A stretch of DNA of 64,000 nt from JASGDN01 sp049840815 (GCA_049840815.1 JASGJI010000020.1:1-64000); one strand, 5' to 3'; positions 1 to 8,970 are shown, counted from the stretch's first letter. A program made the numbers and translations. The notes: generated by a model from the letters alone, not told the origin.

Positions 1-155
1 ACAGCGGCACGTGAGTCCGTTGGTCCGGATTCGCGAAGCGTACCACCCGAGTTTTCCGTCGTCAACGACGCAATCTCATCCAACTGCGCCGATATCTCGC
101 GGATCTTCCGTGAAGATGCGCCAAAAGTATAGCGGATCGCGCCGCTCGCTGTCAC
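1..155 (-). CDS. Uncharacterised protein, N-terminal fragment (runs off the window)
   Basis: A GTG at 155-153 overlaps the glpX stop TGA (154-152) by four bases, the same junction style as the rest of this operon. The frame stays open to the window edge, giving about 51 residues beginning MTASGAIRYTFGASSRKIRE. The stretch is polar and looks helical. I recognise no family and infer no function. A TATACT hexamer on the same strand (131-126) lies inside the gene and could be an internal promoter, but is more likely chance. The coding call rests on the overlap and the open frame. Confidence 0.55.
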   Translation of the reverse strand, partial: MTASGAIRYTFGASSRKIREISAQLDEIASLTTENSGGTLRESGPTDSRAA

Positions 156-1189
156 GACGACGCGGATTCCAGTCCGTGCTTCACCCGATGCAGAATGCTC
201 AGCGGCGAAAGCCGATGCGTGGAACGGATATCACGCACCGTCCCGGACAAGCCTCGCATCACCAGCGAGTGCGTGTGCGCACCGTCCGGCAGGTACTTCA
301 CCCCTTGCAGGAGTTCGCCATCGGTGATGCCCGTCGCCGCGAAGAAGACGTCGTTCCCTCGCACAAGGTCGTCTATGGCGTGAATCTGGGCGATGTCGAT
401 GCCCCGCTCCTTCGCGCGATCCCGTTCTTCCTGATCGCGCGGCCAGACGCGGCATTGCATCTCGCCACCAAGGCATTTCAACGCGCACGCGGCGATCACG
501 GCCTCCGGCGATCCCCCGACGCCAAGCAGCATATCAATGCCACTGCCCTCCCGCGCGGCCAGGAGCGCCCCGGCAACATCGCCATCGGACATCAGGCGAA
601 TGCGGGCACCGGTCTCCCGCACCTCGCGGATGGTGGTGGTATGGCGCGGACGGTCGAGGATGAGCACGGTCAGGTTCGGAATGGTCGTGCCCTTGGCAGC
701 CGCAACCCGCGCGAGGTTGTCCGCCACCGGTGCTTCGAGGTCGATCGCGCCCTTCGCGGAGGGTCCAACGACGATCTTCTCCATGTATGGCAAATCCTGC
801 CACCCATACATGGAGCCACGTTCGGCCACGGCGAGCACACAGAGCGAGTTGGGTCGCCCATCCGCGAGGAGGCGCGTCCCGTCGATCGGATCGACGGCGA
901 TATCCACCTTCGGACGTTCCGCGCTACCCAGCACCTCGCCGGTGTAGAGCATCGGGGCGTGGTCCTTCTCGCCCTCGCCGATCACGACAATGCCTTCCAT
1001 CTCGATGCCATTCAGCACCTCGCGCATGGCATCGACGGCGGCGCGGTCGGCATTCTCCTTGTTCCCGCGTCCCATCCACCGCGCGGCGCTGAGTGCTGCC
1101 GTCTCCGTCACCCGCACGAGATCGAGCGAGAGGTTGCGGTCCATCTCGGAGATGGGTTCCATCGAGACGGGCGGAACCGAATACGTCAT
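152..1189 (-). CDS. glpX: Fructose-1,6-bisphosphatase, class II (GlpX)
   Basis: This is a cytosolic metal-dependent sugar bisphosphatase of gluconeogenesis; in some bacteria GlpX also acts on sedoheptulose-1,7-bisphosphate. The 345-residue length is normal for the family. The GEGEKD segment near residue 72 and DPIDGT near residue 100 are the metal/phosphate motifs of the inositol-monophosphatase-like fold, and GVGGSPEAV in the second half is the usual GlpX glycine-rich segment. The ATG overlaps the upstream helicase stop by four bases (ATGA), and its own stop overlaps the next start (GTGA). It is therefore third in a translationally coupled leftward operon and probably lacks its own promoter. 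Confidence 0.95.
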   Translation of the reverse strand: MTYSVPPVSMEPISEMDRNLSLDLVRVTETAALSAARWMGRGNKENADRAAVDAMREVLNGIEMEGIVVIGEGEKDHAPMLYTGEVLGSAERPKVDIAVDPIDGTRLLADGRPNSLCVLAVAERGSMYGWQDLPYMEKIVVGPSAKGAIDLEAPVADNLARVAAAKGTTIPNLTVLILDRPRHTTTIREVRETGARIRLMSDGDVAGALLAAREGSGIDMLLGVGGSPEAVIAACALKCLGGEMQCRVWPRDQEERDRAKERGIDIAQIHAIDDLVRGNDVFFAATGITDGELLQGVKYLPDGAHTHSLVMRGLSGTVRDIRSTHRLSPLSILHRVKHGLESASS

Positions 1190-4100
1190 CGCCGTCCCCC
1201 ACGTCCACTGCCACGGTTCGCTCCGCGGTTGCGTTCGCCCGATGCACTACCAGCGGGTGTTTTCAACCAGCGGAGGGCGTTGTATGGCAGGTCGTAGGTC
1301 GAACCGATCTGCACCCGCGCGGGCGGCAGTGACTGAATGAAGGTCGAGCCGTAGCGCTTCGAGACCACCCGGCGGTCGAGGATGACGCAGACACCGCGAT
1401 CCGACGCTGAGCGGATAAGCCGCCCGAACCCCTGCTTGAACTTCAGCACCGCCTGCGGCACGGAGTAGTCGAGGAACGCATTCTCCAGCAACTCGCTCCG
1501 CGCCTCGTGGATGGGGTCGCTGGGAACCGGGAAGGGCAGTTTCGTGATGACCAGGAGGCTGAGCGCATCTCCTGCGATGTCGACGCCTTCCCAGAAGGTC
1601 GATGTCCCAAGCACCACCGTGCCTGGTGTGCTGCGCAATCGTTCCACCAGTTGGCGCGGACTGCCGTCGATCCGCTGCCCGAGCACCACCACGTTGTGCT
1701 GCTCCAGCGGAGCCTTGATCGCGCGATGGGTCGCCTGAAGCGCCGCATAGCTCGTGAAGAGGACGAGCGCGCGGCCCTCCGTTGTGGCGAGGAGTTCGAT
1801 CAGCGCCTGGTTCAGCTCGAACTGATAGCGTGGATCGTTCGGTTCGGGCATGTCATCGGCAACGAAGAGCAGCGTCGAGTTCTCGTGGTCGAACGGCGTA
1901 CCAAGCTGGAGGCCATCGGCGTCCTGCATCCCGAGACGATCCGCCATGTAGTCGAACGAGCCGTCGATCGTGAGCGTGGCAGAGGTCATGACCACGGTCC
2001 GCACGTTGGCGTAGAGCCGCTCCTGAAGCAGGACGTCCACCATCAGGGGCGCGACGTTCAGGGAGATGGTCCCCTGCACCGCCGAACGACGAATCCAGCA
2101 GACCTCGGCGGGACTCGGCTTCCCGAAGACGCTGAGCAACTGGGCTGTGATCGTGTTGAGTCCGATCAGGTTGCGACTGAGGTCGAGCGTGATCTGGTCG
2201 CGCTGCTTCGTCTCAGGGTGCTCCAGATCGTCCGGCAAGCTGAGCTTGTCGAGGACTTGCAGGAACCAGTCGCCCGTCTCCAGCAGCGTCCGCAGCGCCT
2301 TGTCGAGGTCCTGCCAGAAGAGCGTGAGTTCGTGCCACTCCGACCGCGTCCGCACCGCATCGGTGACGCGAAGGGAGTCGGCATAGCTCTGACTCTGCCG
2401 CTTCTGCCCCGGCAGCAGTTCGCCAAGCCGCTGGAAGAGCTCACCCACCAGCAACGTCGCACGCCCGGCGGCGCTCTCGGCGGACGTGAGCCTGTCCAGC
2501 GACTTCGGCGCGGCGTCGATCGCCACCTTCTGGGGGAGGCGTGTCAGGTAGGTCGAGGCAATGGCGAATGCGCCGCTCATCACGGCGCCGTCCGCCTTCA
2601 CGAGCCCGGAAATGAACTCCTCCGGCGTTCGGCGGTCGAGGTAGAAGCCGTAGGCCGCCGTCGCCTCGTCCTCCAGGTGGTGCGCCTCGTCGAGAATCAG
2701 CCGGTTGAAGGCACCCATGACGTGCCCCTCCGGCGATCCTCCGGCAAGCAGCAGCGCGTGGTTGGCGATCACGATATGCGCATTCGCCGCCTGGCTGCGC
2801 GCGCGCGGGAGGAAGCACTGGCCGCGCCGGGCGTAGGCGCAACTCTTCATGGTGCAGACCTGATCGCCCGCTGCGATGGATCGCCAGTGGGCCTCTTCCT
2901 CCTGTGTCAGGCGGAGTTCGGCTTTGTCGCCGGTCTTCGTCTGACCGAGCCAAAGCATGACCTTGGCCCGCAGCGAGGCATCGGCAGGATCGGACGCCGG
3001 CTGGCGGATGTGCTTGAACCACTGCGTGAGGCAGAGATAGTTCGCCGCGCCCTTCATCACCGCCACGCGCAGGTCATCCGTCACGCCGGACTCCAGCAAG
3101 GCCGTCCGCACGTCAGGAAGATCCTTCGTGTAGAGCTGGTCCTGGAGCGCGAGGGTGTCGGTGCTGACGACCACGCGCTCACCGCGCTCGATGGCGTGGA
3201 GCGCGGCCGGAAGCAGGTAGGCGAGACTCTTGCCGGTACCGGTGCCTGCCTCGACAAGCAACTGGCCGTCCTGGTTCAAGGACTTCGCCACGGCGACGGC
3301 CATCCGCTGCTGCGACGGCCGCGACTCGTACCGATCGAGGACGTGCGGAAGCGGGCCATCCGGCGCGAGCAGATGCTCGACCGCATGGAGGTCGATGGGA
3401 CGTTCCGATCCCGTCTTGCGCAGCGGCTCCGGCTTCTCACGGGAATCCGTAAATGCGAATTCAAGCGGCGGCTGGCGCGTCTCCTTCATCGAGCCGTCGA
3501 TCTGGAAGATCGGCCCAGGCAGCTCGCGGTCGGCGGCATTGCGGAAGAGCACGGCCTCCGCCCATCCAGCCTGCGCCGCGTAGTCCGCGACCTGCGTCAG
3601 CGTCGAGGTGTCGTAGGTGTCGACGAGGTCGAGCATTCGGCAGAAGGCGAGATAAGCCGCCATTGTGTCGGCCAGGGCACGGTGACGGGCGTCATCCGTC
3701 AACTCGATCCCGAGCGCCCCGGCGACGGTCTGCAACGAGTAGTTCGGCAAATCGGGCAGCAAGGCGCTCGCCAACTGGTAGGTATCCAGCTGGCGATTCG
3801 GCAGGCTGATTCCGGCGGCCCGCAGGAACGCGGCGTCGAATTGCACTGAGTGCCCAACGATTGGCAGGGAGCCAATCAGGCGCTCCACCTCGGGCCGCAC
3901 CTGCTCCCACGCCTCCCCGGCGTCGAGCTCTGCCTCGGTGATGCCGGTGAGGCGCTGGATATCCAGCGAGACAGGTCGCTTCGGCCTGATCGTCTGCGCG
4001 TATTCCTCGATGATGCCACCGCGCTCGAAGACGATCACCGCGATCTCGATGATCTCGTCACGCGCAGGATCGACACCGGAGGTCTCGACATCGACCGCCA

Positions 4101-4209
4101 CGAACCGCGACCACGCACCACCGCCCGAAGGCCGCGCGGGAGTCAGTTCCTGCTGCTGGGGTTCGATGACGCGGTTGGCGTCGCGCCACTTTCGGAAATC
4201 CGTAATCAC
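1186..4209 (-). CDS. dinG: DinG-family ATP-dependent helicase with N-terminal 3'-5' exonuclease domain
   Basis: The protein is about 1007 residues. An N-terminal DEDD exonuclease domain (roughly residues 30-190, motif VAVDVETSGVDP, then HSVQFDAAFL) resembles the DNA polymerase III epsilon proofreading fold. It is followed by an XPD/DinG superfamily 2 helicase: Walker A EAGTGTGKS near residue 323, DEAH box (LDEAHH) near 508, and a cysteine group (YLC..., CTMKSC, RGQC) around 430-465 that matches the Fe-S cluster of DinG/XPD. Family members unwind 5'-tailed DNA, D-loops and R-loops. I chose GTG 4209 because it overlaps the peptidase TGA (4208-4206). The frame is open about 46 codons further upstream, but that stretch lies inside the peptidase gene and looks non-coding. 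Confidence 0.93.
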   Translation of the reverse strand: MITDFRKWRDANRVIEPQQQELTPARPSGGGAWSRFVAVDVETSGVDPARDEIIEIAVIVFERGGIIEEYAQTIRPKRPVSLDIQRLTGITEAELDAGEAWEQVRPEVERLIGSLPIVGHSVQFDAAFLRAAGISLPNRQLDTYQLASALLPDLPNYSLQTVAGALGIELTDDARHRALADTMAAYLAFCRMLDLVDTYDTSTLTQVADYAAQAGWAEAVLFRNAADRELPGPIFQIDGSMKETRQPPLEFAFTDSREKPEPLRKTGSERPIDLHAVEHLLAPDGPLPHVLDRYESRPSQQRMAVAVAKSLNQDGQLLVEAGTGTGKSLAYLLPAALHAIERGERVVVSTDTLALQDQLYTKDLPDVRTALLESGVTDDLRVAVMKGAANYLCLTQWFKHIRQPASDPADASLRAKVMLWLGQTKTGDKAELRLTQEEEAHWRSIAAGDQVCTMKSCAYARRGQCFLPRARSQAANAHIVIANHALLLAGGSPEGHVMGAFNRLILDEAHHLEDEATAAYGFYLDRRTPEEFISGLVKADGAVMSGAFAIASTYLTRLPQKVAIDAAPKSLDRLTSAESAAGRATLLVGELFQRLGELLPGQKRQSQSYADSLRVTDAVRTRSEWHELTLFWQDLDKALRTLLETGDWFLQVLDKLSLPDDLEHPETKQRDQITLDLSRNLIGLNTITAQLLSVFGKPSPAEVCWIRRSAVQGTISLNVAPLMVDVLLQERLYANVRTVVMTSATLTIDGSFDYMADRLGMQDADGLQLGTPFDHENSTLLFVADDMPEPNDPRYQFELNQALIELLATTEGRALVLFTSYAALQATHRAIKAPLEQHNVVVLGQRIDGSPRQLVERLRSTPGTVVLGTSTFWEGVDIAGDALSLLVITKLPFPVPSDPIHEARSELLENAFLDYSVPQAVLKFKQGFGRLIRSASDRGVCVILDRRVVSKRYGSTFIQSLPPARVQIGSTYDLPYNALRWLKTPAGSASGERNRGANRGSGRGGRR

Positions 4210-5273
4210 GCAAGATCCCCAGTGGCCAGCGCATCGGCAACGGCGAGCGTCGTCAGCAGGAGTTGCGCGAACCCGGTTGCCAACGGCGGAATCCGGATGA
4301 ACTCGTCCTCCCGATGGGCGTTGCCGCCGCTGGTCAGGCCGATGCACATCGCCGGAATGCCGCGCGAAATCGGCACGTTGGCGTCGGTGCTCGACGCGTC
4401 AACGATCGCGTCGATCCCGAACTCCTTCAACACCCGCATCCCGATCGGCACGATCCCCCGGTCCTGCGGCACTTCGCCAGCCGGGCGATCACCAACGACC
4501 TCGATCGTGACCGGCACCTCACGAGTGGAACCAGCCTTGATGATCTGCTCGACGCGATTCACAAGCTTCGCCAGCGATTCGGGATCAGTCGAACGCATGT
4601 CGATCACGCAGGTCGCGGTGGGCGCGATGGTGTTGACGCTGATACCGCCTTCGAACAACCCCACGTTCAGCGAGGTCTTCGGTTCACTCTGGAGTGGAAT
4701 CTCGTCCAGGCGAGCGATCACCTTGGCCAGCGCATGAATCGCGCTCGGACGCCCGGCGTCACCCCACGAGTGCCCGCCCGGACCGGTTGCCGTTACCCGC
4801 AGACGGCGGCTGCCAACCGCTTTCCGCGTAATGCGCCCGAGACTGTGTCCCTCGACCGCGATCGCCGCGCCGAGGTTCGGGATCGCGTCCACGACCGCGC
4901 GCATGCCGCGAAGATCTCCGAGGCCCTCTTCCCCGACGTTGCCGGTCACATACACATCGACCGCCGGCTGCGCCCCGAGCGCCTTCATCGCATCGGCGAC
5001 GTAGGCGACCGCGGCAACACTGAGGCTGTTATCCCCGACACCGGGCGCGTGCAGCGTCTCGCCCCGCCGCTCGACCGCGATGGGGACATTCCTTGGGAAG
5101 ACGGTGTCGATGTGGGCAGCCAGCAGCAGCGGCGGCGCGGTGCGATCGCGGCCAGGCAGCACGCCGATGACGTCGGAGAGGCGATCGACCGTCACGTCCT
5201 GATACCCACGCGCCCGGAAAGTTTCGGCGACGAACGCGGCCCGCTGCGCCTCATCATTGGTGGGGGCGGGCAC
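4206..5273 (-). CDS. M20-family metallopeptidase
   Basis: This is a zinc-dependent amidohydrolase or peptidase of the M20/ArgE/DapE/PepT superfamily. LLAAHIDTVFP is the first metal-binding motif (catalytic Asp two residues after His), GVGDNS supplies the bridging Asp, GNVGEEGLGDL the catalytic Glu pair, and GGNAHREDEFI the C-terminal His motif. The GGHSWGDAGRPSAI segment belongs to the lid/dimerisation domain. Substrate specificity cannot be assigned. It is the first gene of an operon with dinG, glpX and an unknown. GTG 5273 is the last in-frame start, but family-like sequence continues upstream to about 5350 with no ATG, GTG or TTG in frame, so the true N terminus is unresolved. A TATACT box (5498-5493) lies upstream. 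Confidence 0.85.
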   Translation of the reverse strand: MPAPTNDEAQRAAFVAETFRARGYQDVTVDRLSDVIGVLPGRDRTAPPLLLAAHIDTVFPRNVPIAVERRGETLHAPGVGDNSLSVAAVAYVADAMKALGAQPAVDVYVTGNVGEEGLGDLRGMRAVVDAIPNLGAAIAVEGHSLGRITRKAVGSRRLRVTATGPGGHSWGDAGRPSAIHALAKVIARLDEIPLQSEPKTSLNVGLFEGGISVNTIAPTATCVIDMRSTDPESLAKLVNRVEQIIKAGSTREVPVTIEVVGDRPAGEVPQDRGIVPIGMRVLKEFGIDAIVDASSTDANVPISRGIPAMCIGLTSGGNAHREDEFIRIPPLATGFAQLLLTTLAVADALATGDLA

Positions 5274-5492
5274 CTCCGTGATGGCGGTCGTAAGCGCGAT
5301 GATGTCCTCGACCGCGGCGCTGGCAACGTCACGGGCGGCGGCGGCGACGCGATCGGTGAGGGGGACTGGTTGCGGACAAGGGGGACTCCCGGTGGATTCG
5401 GCGACAAACGTGACGCCGCTGCGGCGGATACAGGTCCAGCGGTCAGACCGGCGCGAGAGCGTCGCGATAGCGGGTGCATCCCTGATCGCTCC

Positions 5493-5498
5493 AGTATA
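5493..5498 (-). promoter_or_regulatory. Putative -10 box for the peptidase-dinG-glpX operon
   Basis: TATACT on the minus strand matches the -10 hexamer seen before several genes here. It would start transcription near 5486. No good -35 hexamer is visible at 17-18 bases. Confidence 0.45.
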
Positions 5499-5926
5499 CC
5501 GGGGGGTGAGCGAGGGGAGAGGGGCGAGAAGTGAGAAGTGAGGAAGGGGCCAGATTGTCGCGAGACGTGCGGCACCTGCGTGCCGCCGAGTGAACGGAGG
5601 ACGCCGGTTGATCGGCTTTCGCCTTACCCGGCGCGCGTCGCACCTGCCTTCTCACTTCTCTCACCTCTCCCCTTCCACCTCTCACCGCTCCTCGTTCCAA
5701 CGTGCCCACCCAAAGGCAAGGCTACCCATTCTGGATACGGCGACCAAGCGGAATCGGAGTGATCGTGCCCAAGATGCAGCACAATCGGAGAAATGCTGCG
5801 AAAATAGGAACCATTCACAAGTGGGTGGTCCCACGCCCTCGAAGGCAGGGTCCATGCACGCATCCAGAGCACCGTTCCCGTGCACCGTGGCGCGACGAAC
5901 GGCCTGGGTTCAAGGAGACAGTCCCC
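5499..5926. other. Intergenic region between the peptidase operon and sdhA, with purine-rich inverted repeats
   Basis: I find no convincing gene in this roughly 430-base gap. Its left part holds purine-rich words such as GAGAAGTGAGAAGTGAGG (5526-5543). The complementary pyrimidine-rich block lies at about 5648-5667, so the two could pair over about 100 bases. The right part must carry the sdhAB promoter, but no clear -35/-10 pair stands out. A small hairpin (GTGGG, TGGT loop, CCCAC) sits at 5821-5834. Confidence 0.6.
5524..5700. repeat. Dispersed GTGAGGAGTGAG-type inverted repeat, copy 1 (long)
   Basis: The left arm is GAGAAGTGAGAAGTGAGG (5526-5543). The right arm is a CTTCTCACTTCTCTCACC-like block (from 5648), with further CTCACC/CTCCTCG words to 5695. 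It shares the words GTGAG, GAAGTGAG and CTCACTTCTC with three other intergenic copies in this window. Confidence 0.6.
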
Positions 5927-7657
5927 ATGACGTATCACCGGTTCGACGCGGTCATCGTGGGAGCAGGCGGCGCTGGCCTGATGGCCGCGATCCAGCTCGC
6001 GGGCAAGGCGAACATCGCCGTGGTCAGCAAGCTCTACCCGCCTCGGTCCCATACCGGAGCGGCCCAGGGCGGCATCAGCGCCGCCCTCGGCAACCGGGAA
6101 GAGGACCACTGGGAATGGCACATGTACGACACGGTGAAGGGTGGCGACTACCTGGTGGACCAGGATGCCGCTGAGGTCCTGACCCGTGAGGCAGTCGATG
6201 CCGTGCTCGAACTGGAGCACATGGGGCTGCCCTTCAACCGGACCGAGCAGGGCAAGATCGACCAGCGCTTCTTCGGCGGGCACACGAAGAACTTCGGCGA
6301 AGGACCTGTGCGTCGCGCCTGCTACGCCGCCGACCGCACCGGGCACATGATCATCCAGACCCTCTATCAGCAGGGGATCAAGCACAACGTCAACTTCTTC
6401 GACGAGCATCACCTGGTGGACATCATCTTCGCCGAGGATGGGCGCTGCGCCGGCGTCGTGACGATGGAGCTGAAGACCGGCGAGATCCATGTCATCCACG
6501 CAAAGACCGTCCTGATCGCCAGCGGCGGCTACGGTCGCGTCTTCAAGATCACCTCCAACGCAATCGCCGGCACCGGCGACGGTGTTGCGCTCGCCTACCG
6601 GCGGGGCGTGCCGCTGATGGACATGGAGATGTACCAGTTCCATCCCACTGGCCTCTACAAACTCGGCATCCTCGTCTCCGAGGCCGCGCGTGGTGAAGGC
6701 GGCAAGGTCATCAATGGCGAGGGCGAGGCGTTTGCCGCCCGCTACGCGCCGACCTTGAAGGATCTCGCCCCCCGCGACATGATGTCCCGCTTCATCTACG
6801 AGGAAGTGAAGGCCGGACGCGGCATCGACGGCAAGGATTATGTCCTGCTCGATGTCTCCCACCTGCCACCGGAAGTGATCGACGAGAAGCTGCCCGACGT
6901 CACCGACTTCGCCCGCGTCTACCTTGGCGTGGAGCCGAAGAAAGAAGGCATCCCCATTCAGCCGACCGCGCACTATGCGATGGGTGGCCTCCCGACCAAC
7001 GTCGATGCCCAGGTCATCTTCGATCCGGCAGGCACGGTCATCCCCGGCTTCTACTCCGCTGGTGAATCGGCCTGCGTCTCCGTCCATGGCGCGAACCGCC
7101 TCGGCACGAACTCGCTGGTCGATCTCGTGGTGTTCGGGCGGCGTGCCGGCAAGCGGATGCTCCAGGAAATTCAGGAGACCGACTTCGCCACCCTTCCCGC
7201 TGAACCGGACGCCGTCGCCAAGGCCACCATCGCGGGCATCCTCGGGCGGGACAAGGGCGAGAACGTCGCCGATATCCGCGCCGCGATGCAGGACGTGATG
7301 ATGGACAAGGTCTCCGTCGTCCGCGAGGAGAAGGGCATGCGGGAGGCCGAGCAACGCATCCGCGAACTGCAATCGGCATACAAGAACATCGCCATCCAGG
7401 ACAAGGGCAAGCGCTACAACACCGACCTCACCGAGGCGATGGAACTGGGCTGCATGCTCGACTGCGCCGAGACGATCATCCATGGCGCCATCGCCCGGCA
7501 GGAGAGTCGCGGCGCTCACTACCGCGAAGACTTCCAGGCTCGCGATGACAAGAACTGGCTGGCGCACAGCATGATCTCCCGCACGTCCGGCGGGATGGAG
7601 TTGAAGAAGAAGCCCGTCGTGATCACCACGTTCGAGCCGAAGGAGCGCAAGTACTAG
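5927..7657 (+). CDS. sdhA: Succinate dehydrogenase/fumarate reductase flavoprotein subunit
   Basis: This is the FAD-bearing catalytic subunit of respiratory complex II (succinate to fumarate), at the cytoplasmic membrane face, 576 residues. The FAD-binding GAGGAGLMAAIQLA is at the N terminus, and SHTGAAQGGISAALGN near residue 45 contains the histidine that carries covalent FAD. The HPTGLY and PARYAPTLKDLAPRD-like region and the REEKGMREAE C-terminal helical domain are typical. ATG 5927 is chosen because the FAD motif starts ten residues later and AAGGAGA lies at 5912-5918. sdhB follows after 86 bases that contain a dispersed inverted repeat. Confidence 0.96.
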   Translation: MTYHRFDAVIVGAGGAGLMAAIQLAGKANIAVVSKLYPPRSHTGAAQGGISAALGNREEDHWEWHMYDTVKGGDYLVDQDAAEVLTREAVDAVLELEHMGLPFNRTEQGKIDQRFFGGHTKNFGEGPVRRACYAADRTGHMIIQTLYQQGIKHNVNFFDEHHLVDIIFAEDGRCAGVVTMELKTGEIHVIHAKTVLIASGGYGRVFKITSNAIAGTGDGVALAYRRGVPLMDMEMYQFHPTGLYKLGILVSEAARGEGGKVINGEGEAFAARYAPTLKDLAPRDMMSRFIYEEVKAGRGIDGKDYVLLDVSHLPPEVIDEKLPDVTDFARVYLGVEPKKEGIPIQPTAHYAMGGLPTNVDAQVIFDPAGTVIPGFYSAGESACVSVHGANRLGTNSLVDLVVFGRRAGKRMLQEIQETDFATLPAEPDAVAKATIAGILGRDKGENVADIRAAMQDVMMDKVSVVREEKGMREAEQRIRELQSAYKNIAIQDKGKRYNTDLTEAMELGCMLDCAETIIHGAIARQESRGAHYREDFQARDDKNWLAHSMISRTSGGMELKKKPVVITTFEPKERKY

Positions 7658-7668
7658 GAATGAGCACT

Positions 7669-7715
7669 GAGAAGTGAGGAGTGAGCCTGAATGCCTCCTC
7701 GTTTCTCACCCCTCG
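7669..7715. repeat. Dispersed GTGAGGAGTGAG-type inverted repeat, copy 2
   Basis: Left arm GAGGAGTGAG (7676-7685), right arm CTCACCCCTC (7705-7714), one mismatch in a ten-base stem. It lies between sdhA and sdhB. The right-arm context CTCGTTTCTCAC is also found in the copy at 18750. Confidence 0.6.
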
Positions 7716-7743
7716 TTGCTGGCATCTCAAAGGGGAGACATTC

Positions 7744-8442
7744 ATGCAGGTCACGCTGCGAATCAAGCGCTTCAACCCGGAACAGGACACGAAGGCCCAC
7801 TTCGAGGAATACCAGGTCGAGGTGGAAGGCACCGATCGCGTGCTGGATGCCCTGAACCAGGTGAAGTGGCACCAGGACGGCACCCTGACCTATCGCCGCT
7901 CCTGCGCCCACGGCATCTGCGGGTCCGACGCGATGCGCATCAACGGCCGCAACCGGCTCGCCTGCAAGGTGCTGATGCAGGACCTCGGCAAGAAGATCAC
8001 GATCGAACCGCTGATCGGCTTCAAGGTCGAAAAGGATCTCCTGGTCGACATGGAGCGTTTCTTCGACGCCTACAAGTCGGTGAAGCCCTACCTGATCGCC
8101 GACGATGCCCCGACTGGCCGCGAACGCCTGCAATCGCAGGAGGAACGGCACGTCTTCGATGACACCACCAAGTGCATCCTCTGTGCGGCATGCACCACCG
8201 CCTGTCCGGTGACGTGGACATCCGACGACTTCGTCGGCCCGGCAGCGATCGTGAACGCGCACCGCTTCATCTTCGATAGCCGGGACGAGGGCGGACGCGA
8301 ACGCCTGCGCATCCTGAACTCCGGCACGGGCGTCTGGCGCTGCCGGACGATCTTCAACTGCACGGATGCCTGCCCGCGTGACATCAAGATCACCGAGGCG
8401 ATCGAGCAGGTGAAGCGCGCGCTCCTCTTCGAGGGCGTCTAG
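7744..8442 (+). CDS. sdhB: Succinate dehydrogenase/fumarate reductase iron-sulfur subunit
   Basis: This is the electron-transfer subunit of complex II, 232 residues. The N-terminal plant-ferredoxin domain has the [2Fe-2S] ligands in SCAHGICGSDAM plus a later Cys (RLAC). The C-terminal domain carries CILCAACTTACP for the [4Fe-4S] cluster and CRTIFNCTDACPRD for the [3Fe-4S] cluster. ATG 7744 follows AAAGGGGAG. It is co-directional with sdhA. No SdhC/SdhD-type heme-b anchor gene is adjacent: the next gene encodes a small membrane protein without the expected histidines. A strong hairpin follows at 8461. Confidence 0.96.
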   Translation: MQVTLRIKRFNPEQDTKAHFEEYQVEVEGTDRVLDALNQVKWHQDGTLTYRRSCAHGICGSDAMRINGRNRLACKVLMQDLGKKITIEPLIGFKVEKDLLVDMERFFDAYKSVKPYLIADDAPTGRERLQSQEERHVFDDTTKCILCAACTTACPVTWTSDDFVGPAAIVNAHRFIFDSRDEGGRERLRILNSGTGVWRCRTIFNCTDACPRDIKITEAIEQVKRALLFEGV

Positions 8443-8460
8443 CCTCGCAGGAACCTTGTT

Positions 8461-8493
8461 GAGGGAGGATTGGCGAGACGCCGATCCTCCCTC
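8461..8493 (+). terminator. Hairpin after sdhB
   Basis: 15-bp stem GAGGGAGGATTGGCG / CGCCGATCCTCCCTC with one G-T pair and a 3-base loop. It is followed by GTTCG with no U-tract. It probably ends the sdhAB transcript. Confidence 0.65.
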
Positions 8494-8534
8494 GTTCGCT
8501 ATCCGGATTCCGCCATCGAGACGGGAGGAGCGCC

Positions 8535-8954
8535 ATGGACGTTCTTTCGTGGAGCCATTTGACCTCACGACCGCCCGACGACGCGCTCATCGATGGCCTG
8601 AGCGCGGTGAGCCTGATCCTCTTCGCGGCGGTGTTCGTGATGGTGTCGGCGCTGGCGCTGTGGCCGCGCTTCTGGGGCCTGCGGCGGTGTCTTGGCCGGA
8701 ATCGCTACAGCCGGTGGCTTTCGGCAGGGCTCTGGCTATCGAGCCTCGGCCTGATCGCCCTGATCCTCCGCTTCCTCCGGCTCGACCCGATCACGCTGGG
8801 ACGACCGATCTGGCTCGTCGTGGTGATCGTGGGCGTCGCGTTCTGGATCGGATGGCTGGTGATGATGCTCGCCGGCGAACCCGCGCCGATGACGCCATCC
8901 GGAAAATACCCGTCGAACCATCGTCGCCCACGCAAGGGCGGTGCGTACCGATAG
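8535..8954 (+). CDS. Small integral membrane protein of unknown function
   Basis: 139 residues with three or four hydrophobic segments (about 24-42, 65-82, 92-112), linked by Arg-rich loops and ending in a basic tail. ATG 8535 follows GGGAGG at good spacing. I recognise no family. Its place right after sdhAB suggests a possible complex II anchor, but it lacks conserved membrane histidines for heme and is separated from sdhB by a terminator-like hairpin, so I do not assign that role. A 17-bp hairpin follows its stop. Confidence 0.7.
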   Translation: MDVLSWSHLTSRPPDDALIDGLSAVSLILFAAVFVMVSALALWPRFWGLRRCLGRNRYSRWLSAGLWLSSLGLIALILRFLRLDPITLGRPIWLVVVIVGVAFWIGWLVMMLAGEPAPMTPSGKYPSNHRRPRKGGAYR

Positions 8955-8970
8955 CCGGATACGCCAATGC

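Noticed and set aside
1507..3849. A 780-codon open frame opposite dinG (and similar ones opposite cphA, sdhA, leuS and the MTHFR fusion)
   Set aside because: High G+C leaves the antisense frames free of stops. The proteins are Arg/His-rich without domains, while the opposite strand encodes well-known families.
8535..8954. SdhC/SdhD membrane anchor of complex II
   Set aside because: It has no conserved heme histidines or quinone-site motif, and it is separated from sdhB by a hairpin.
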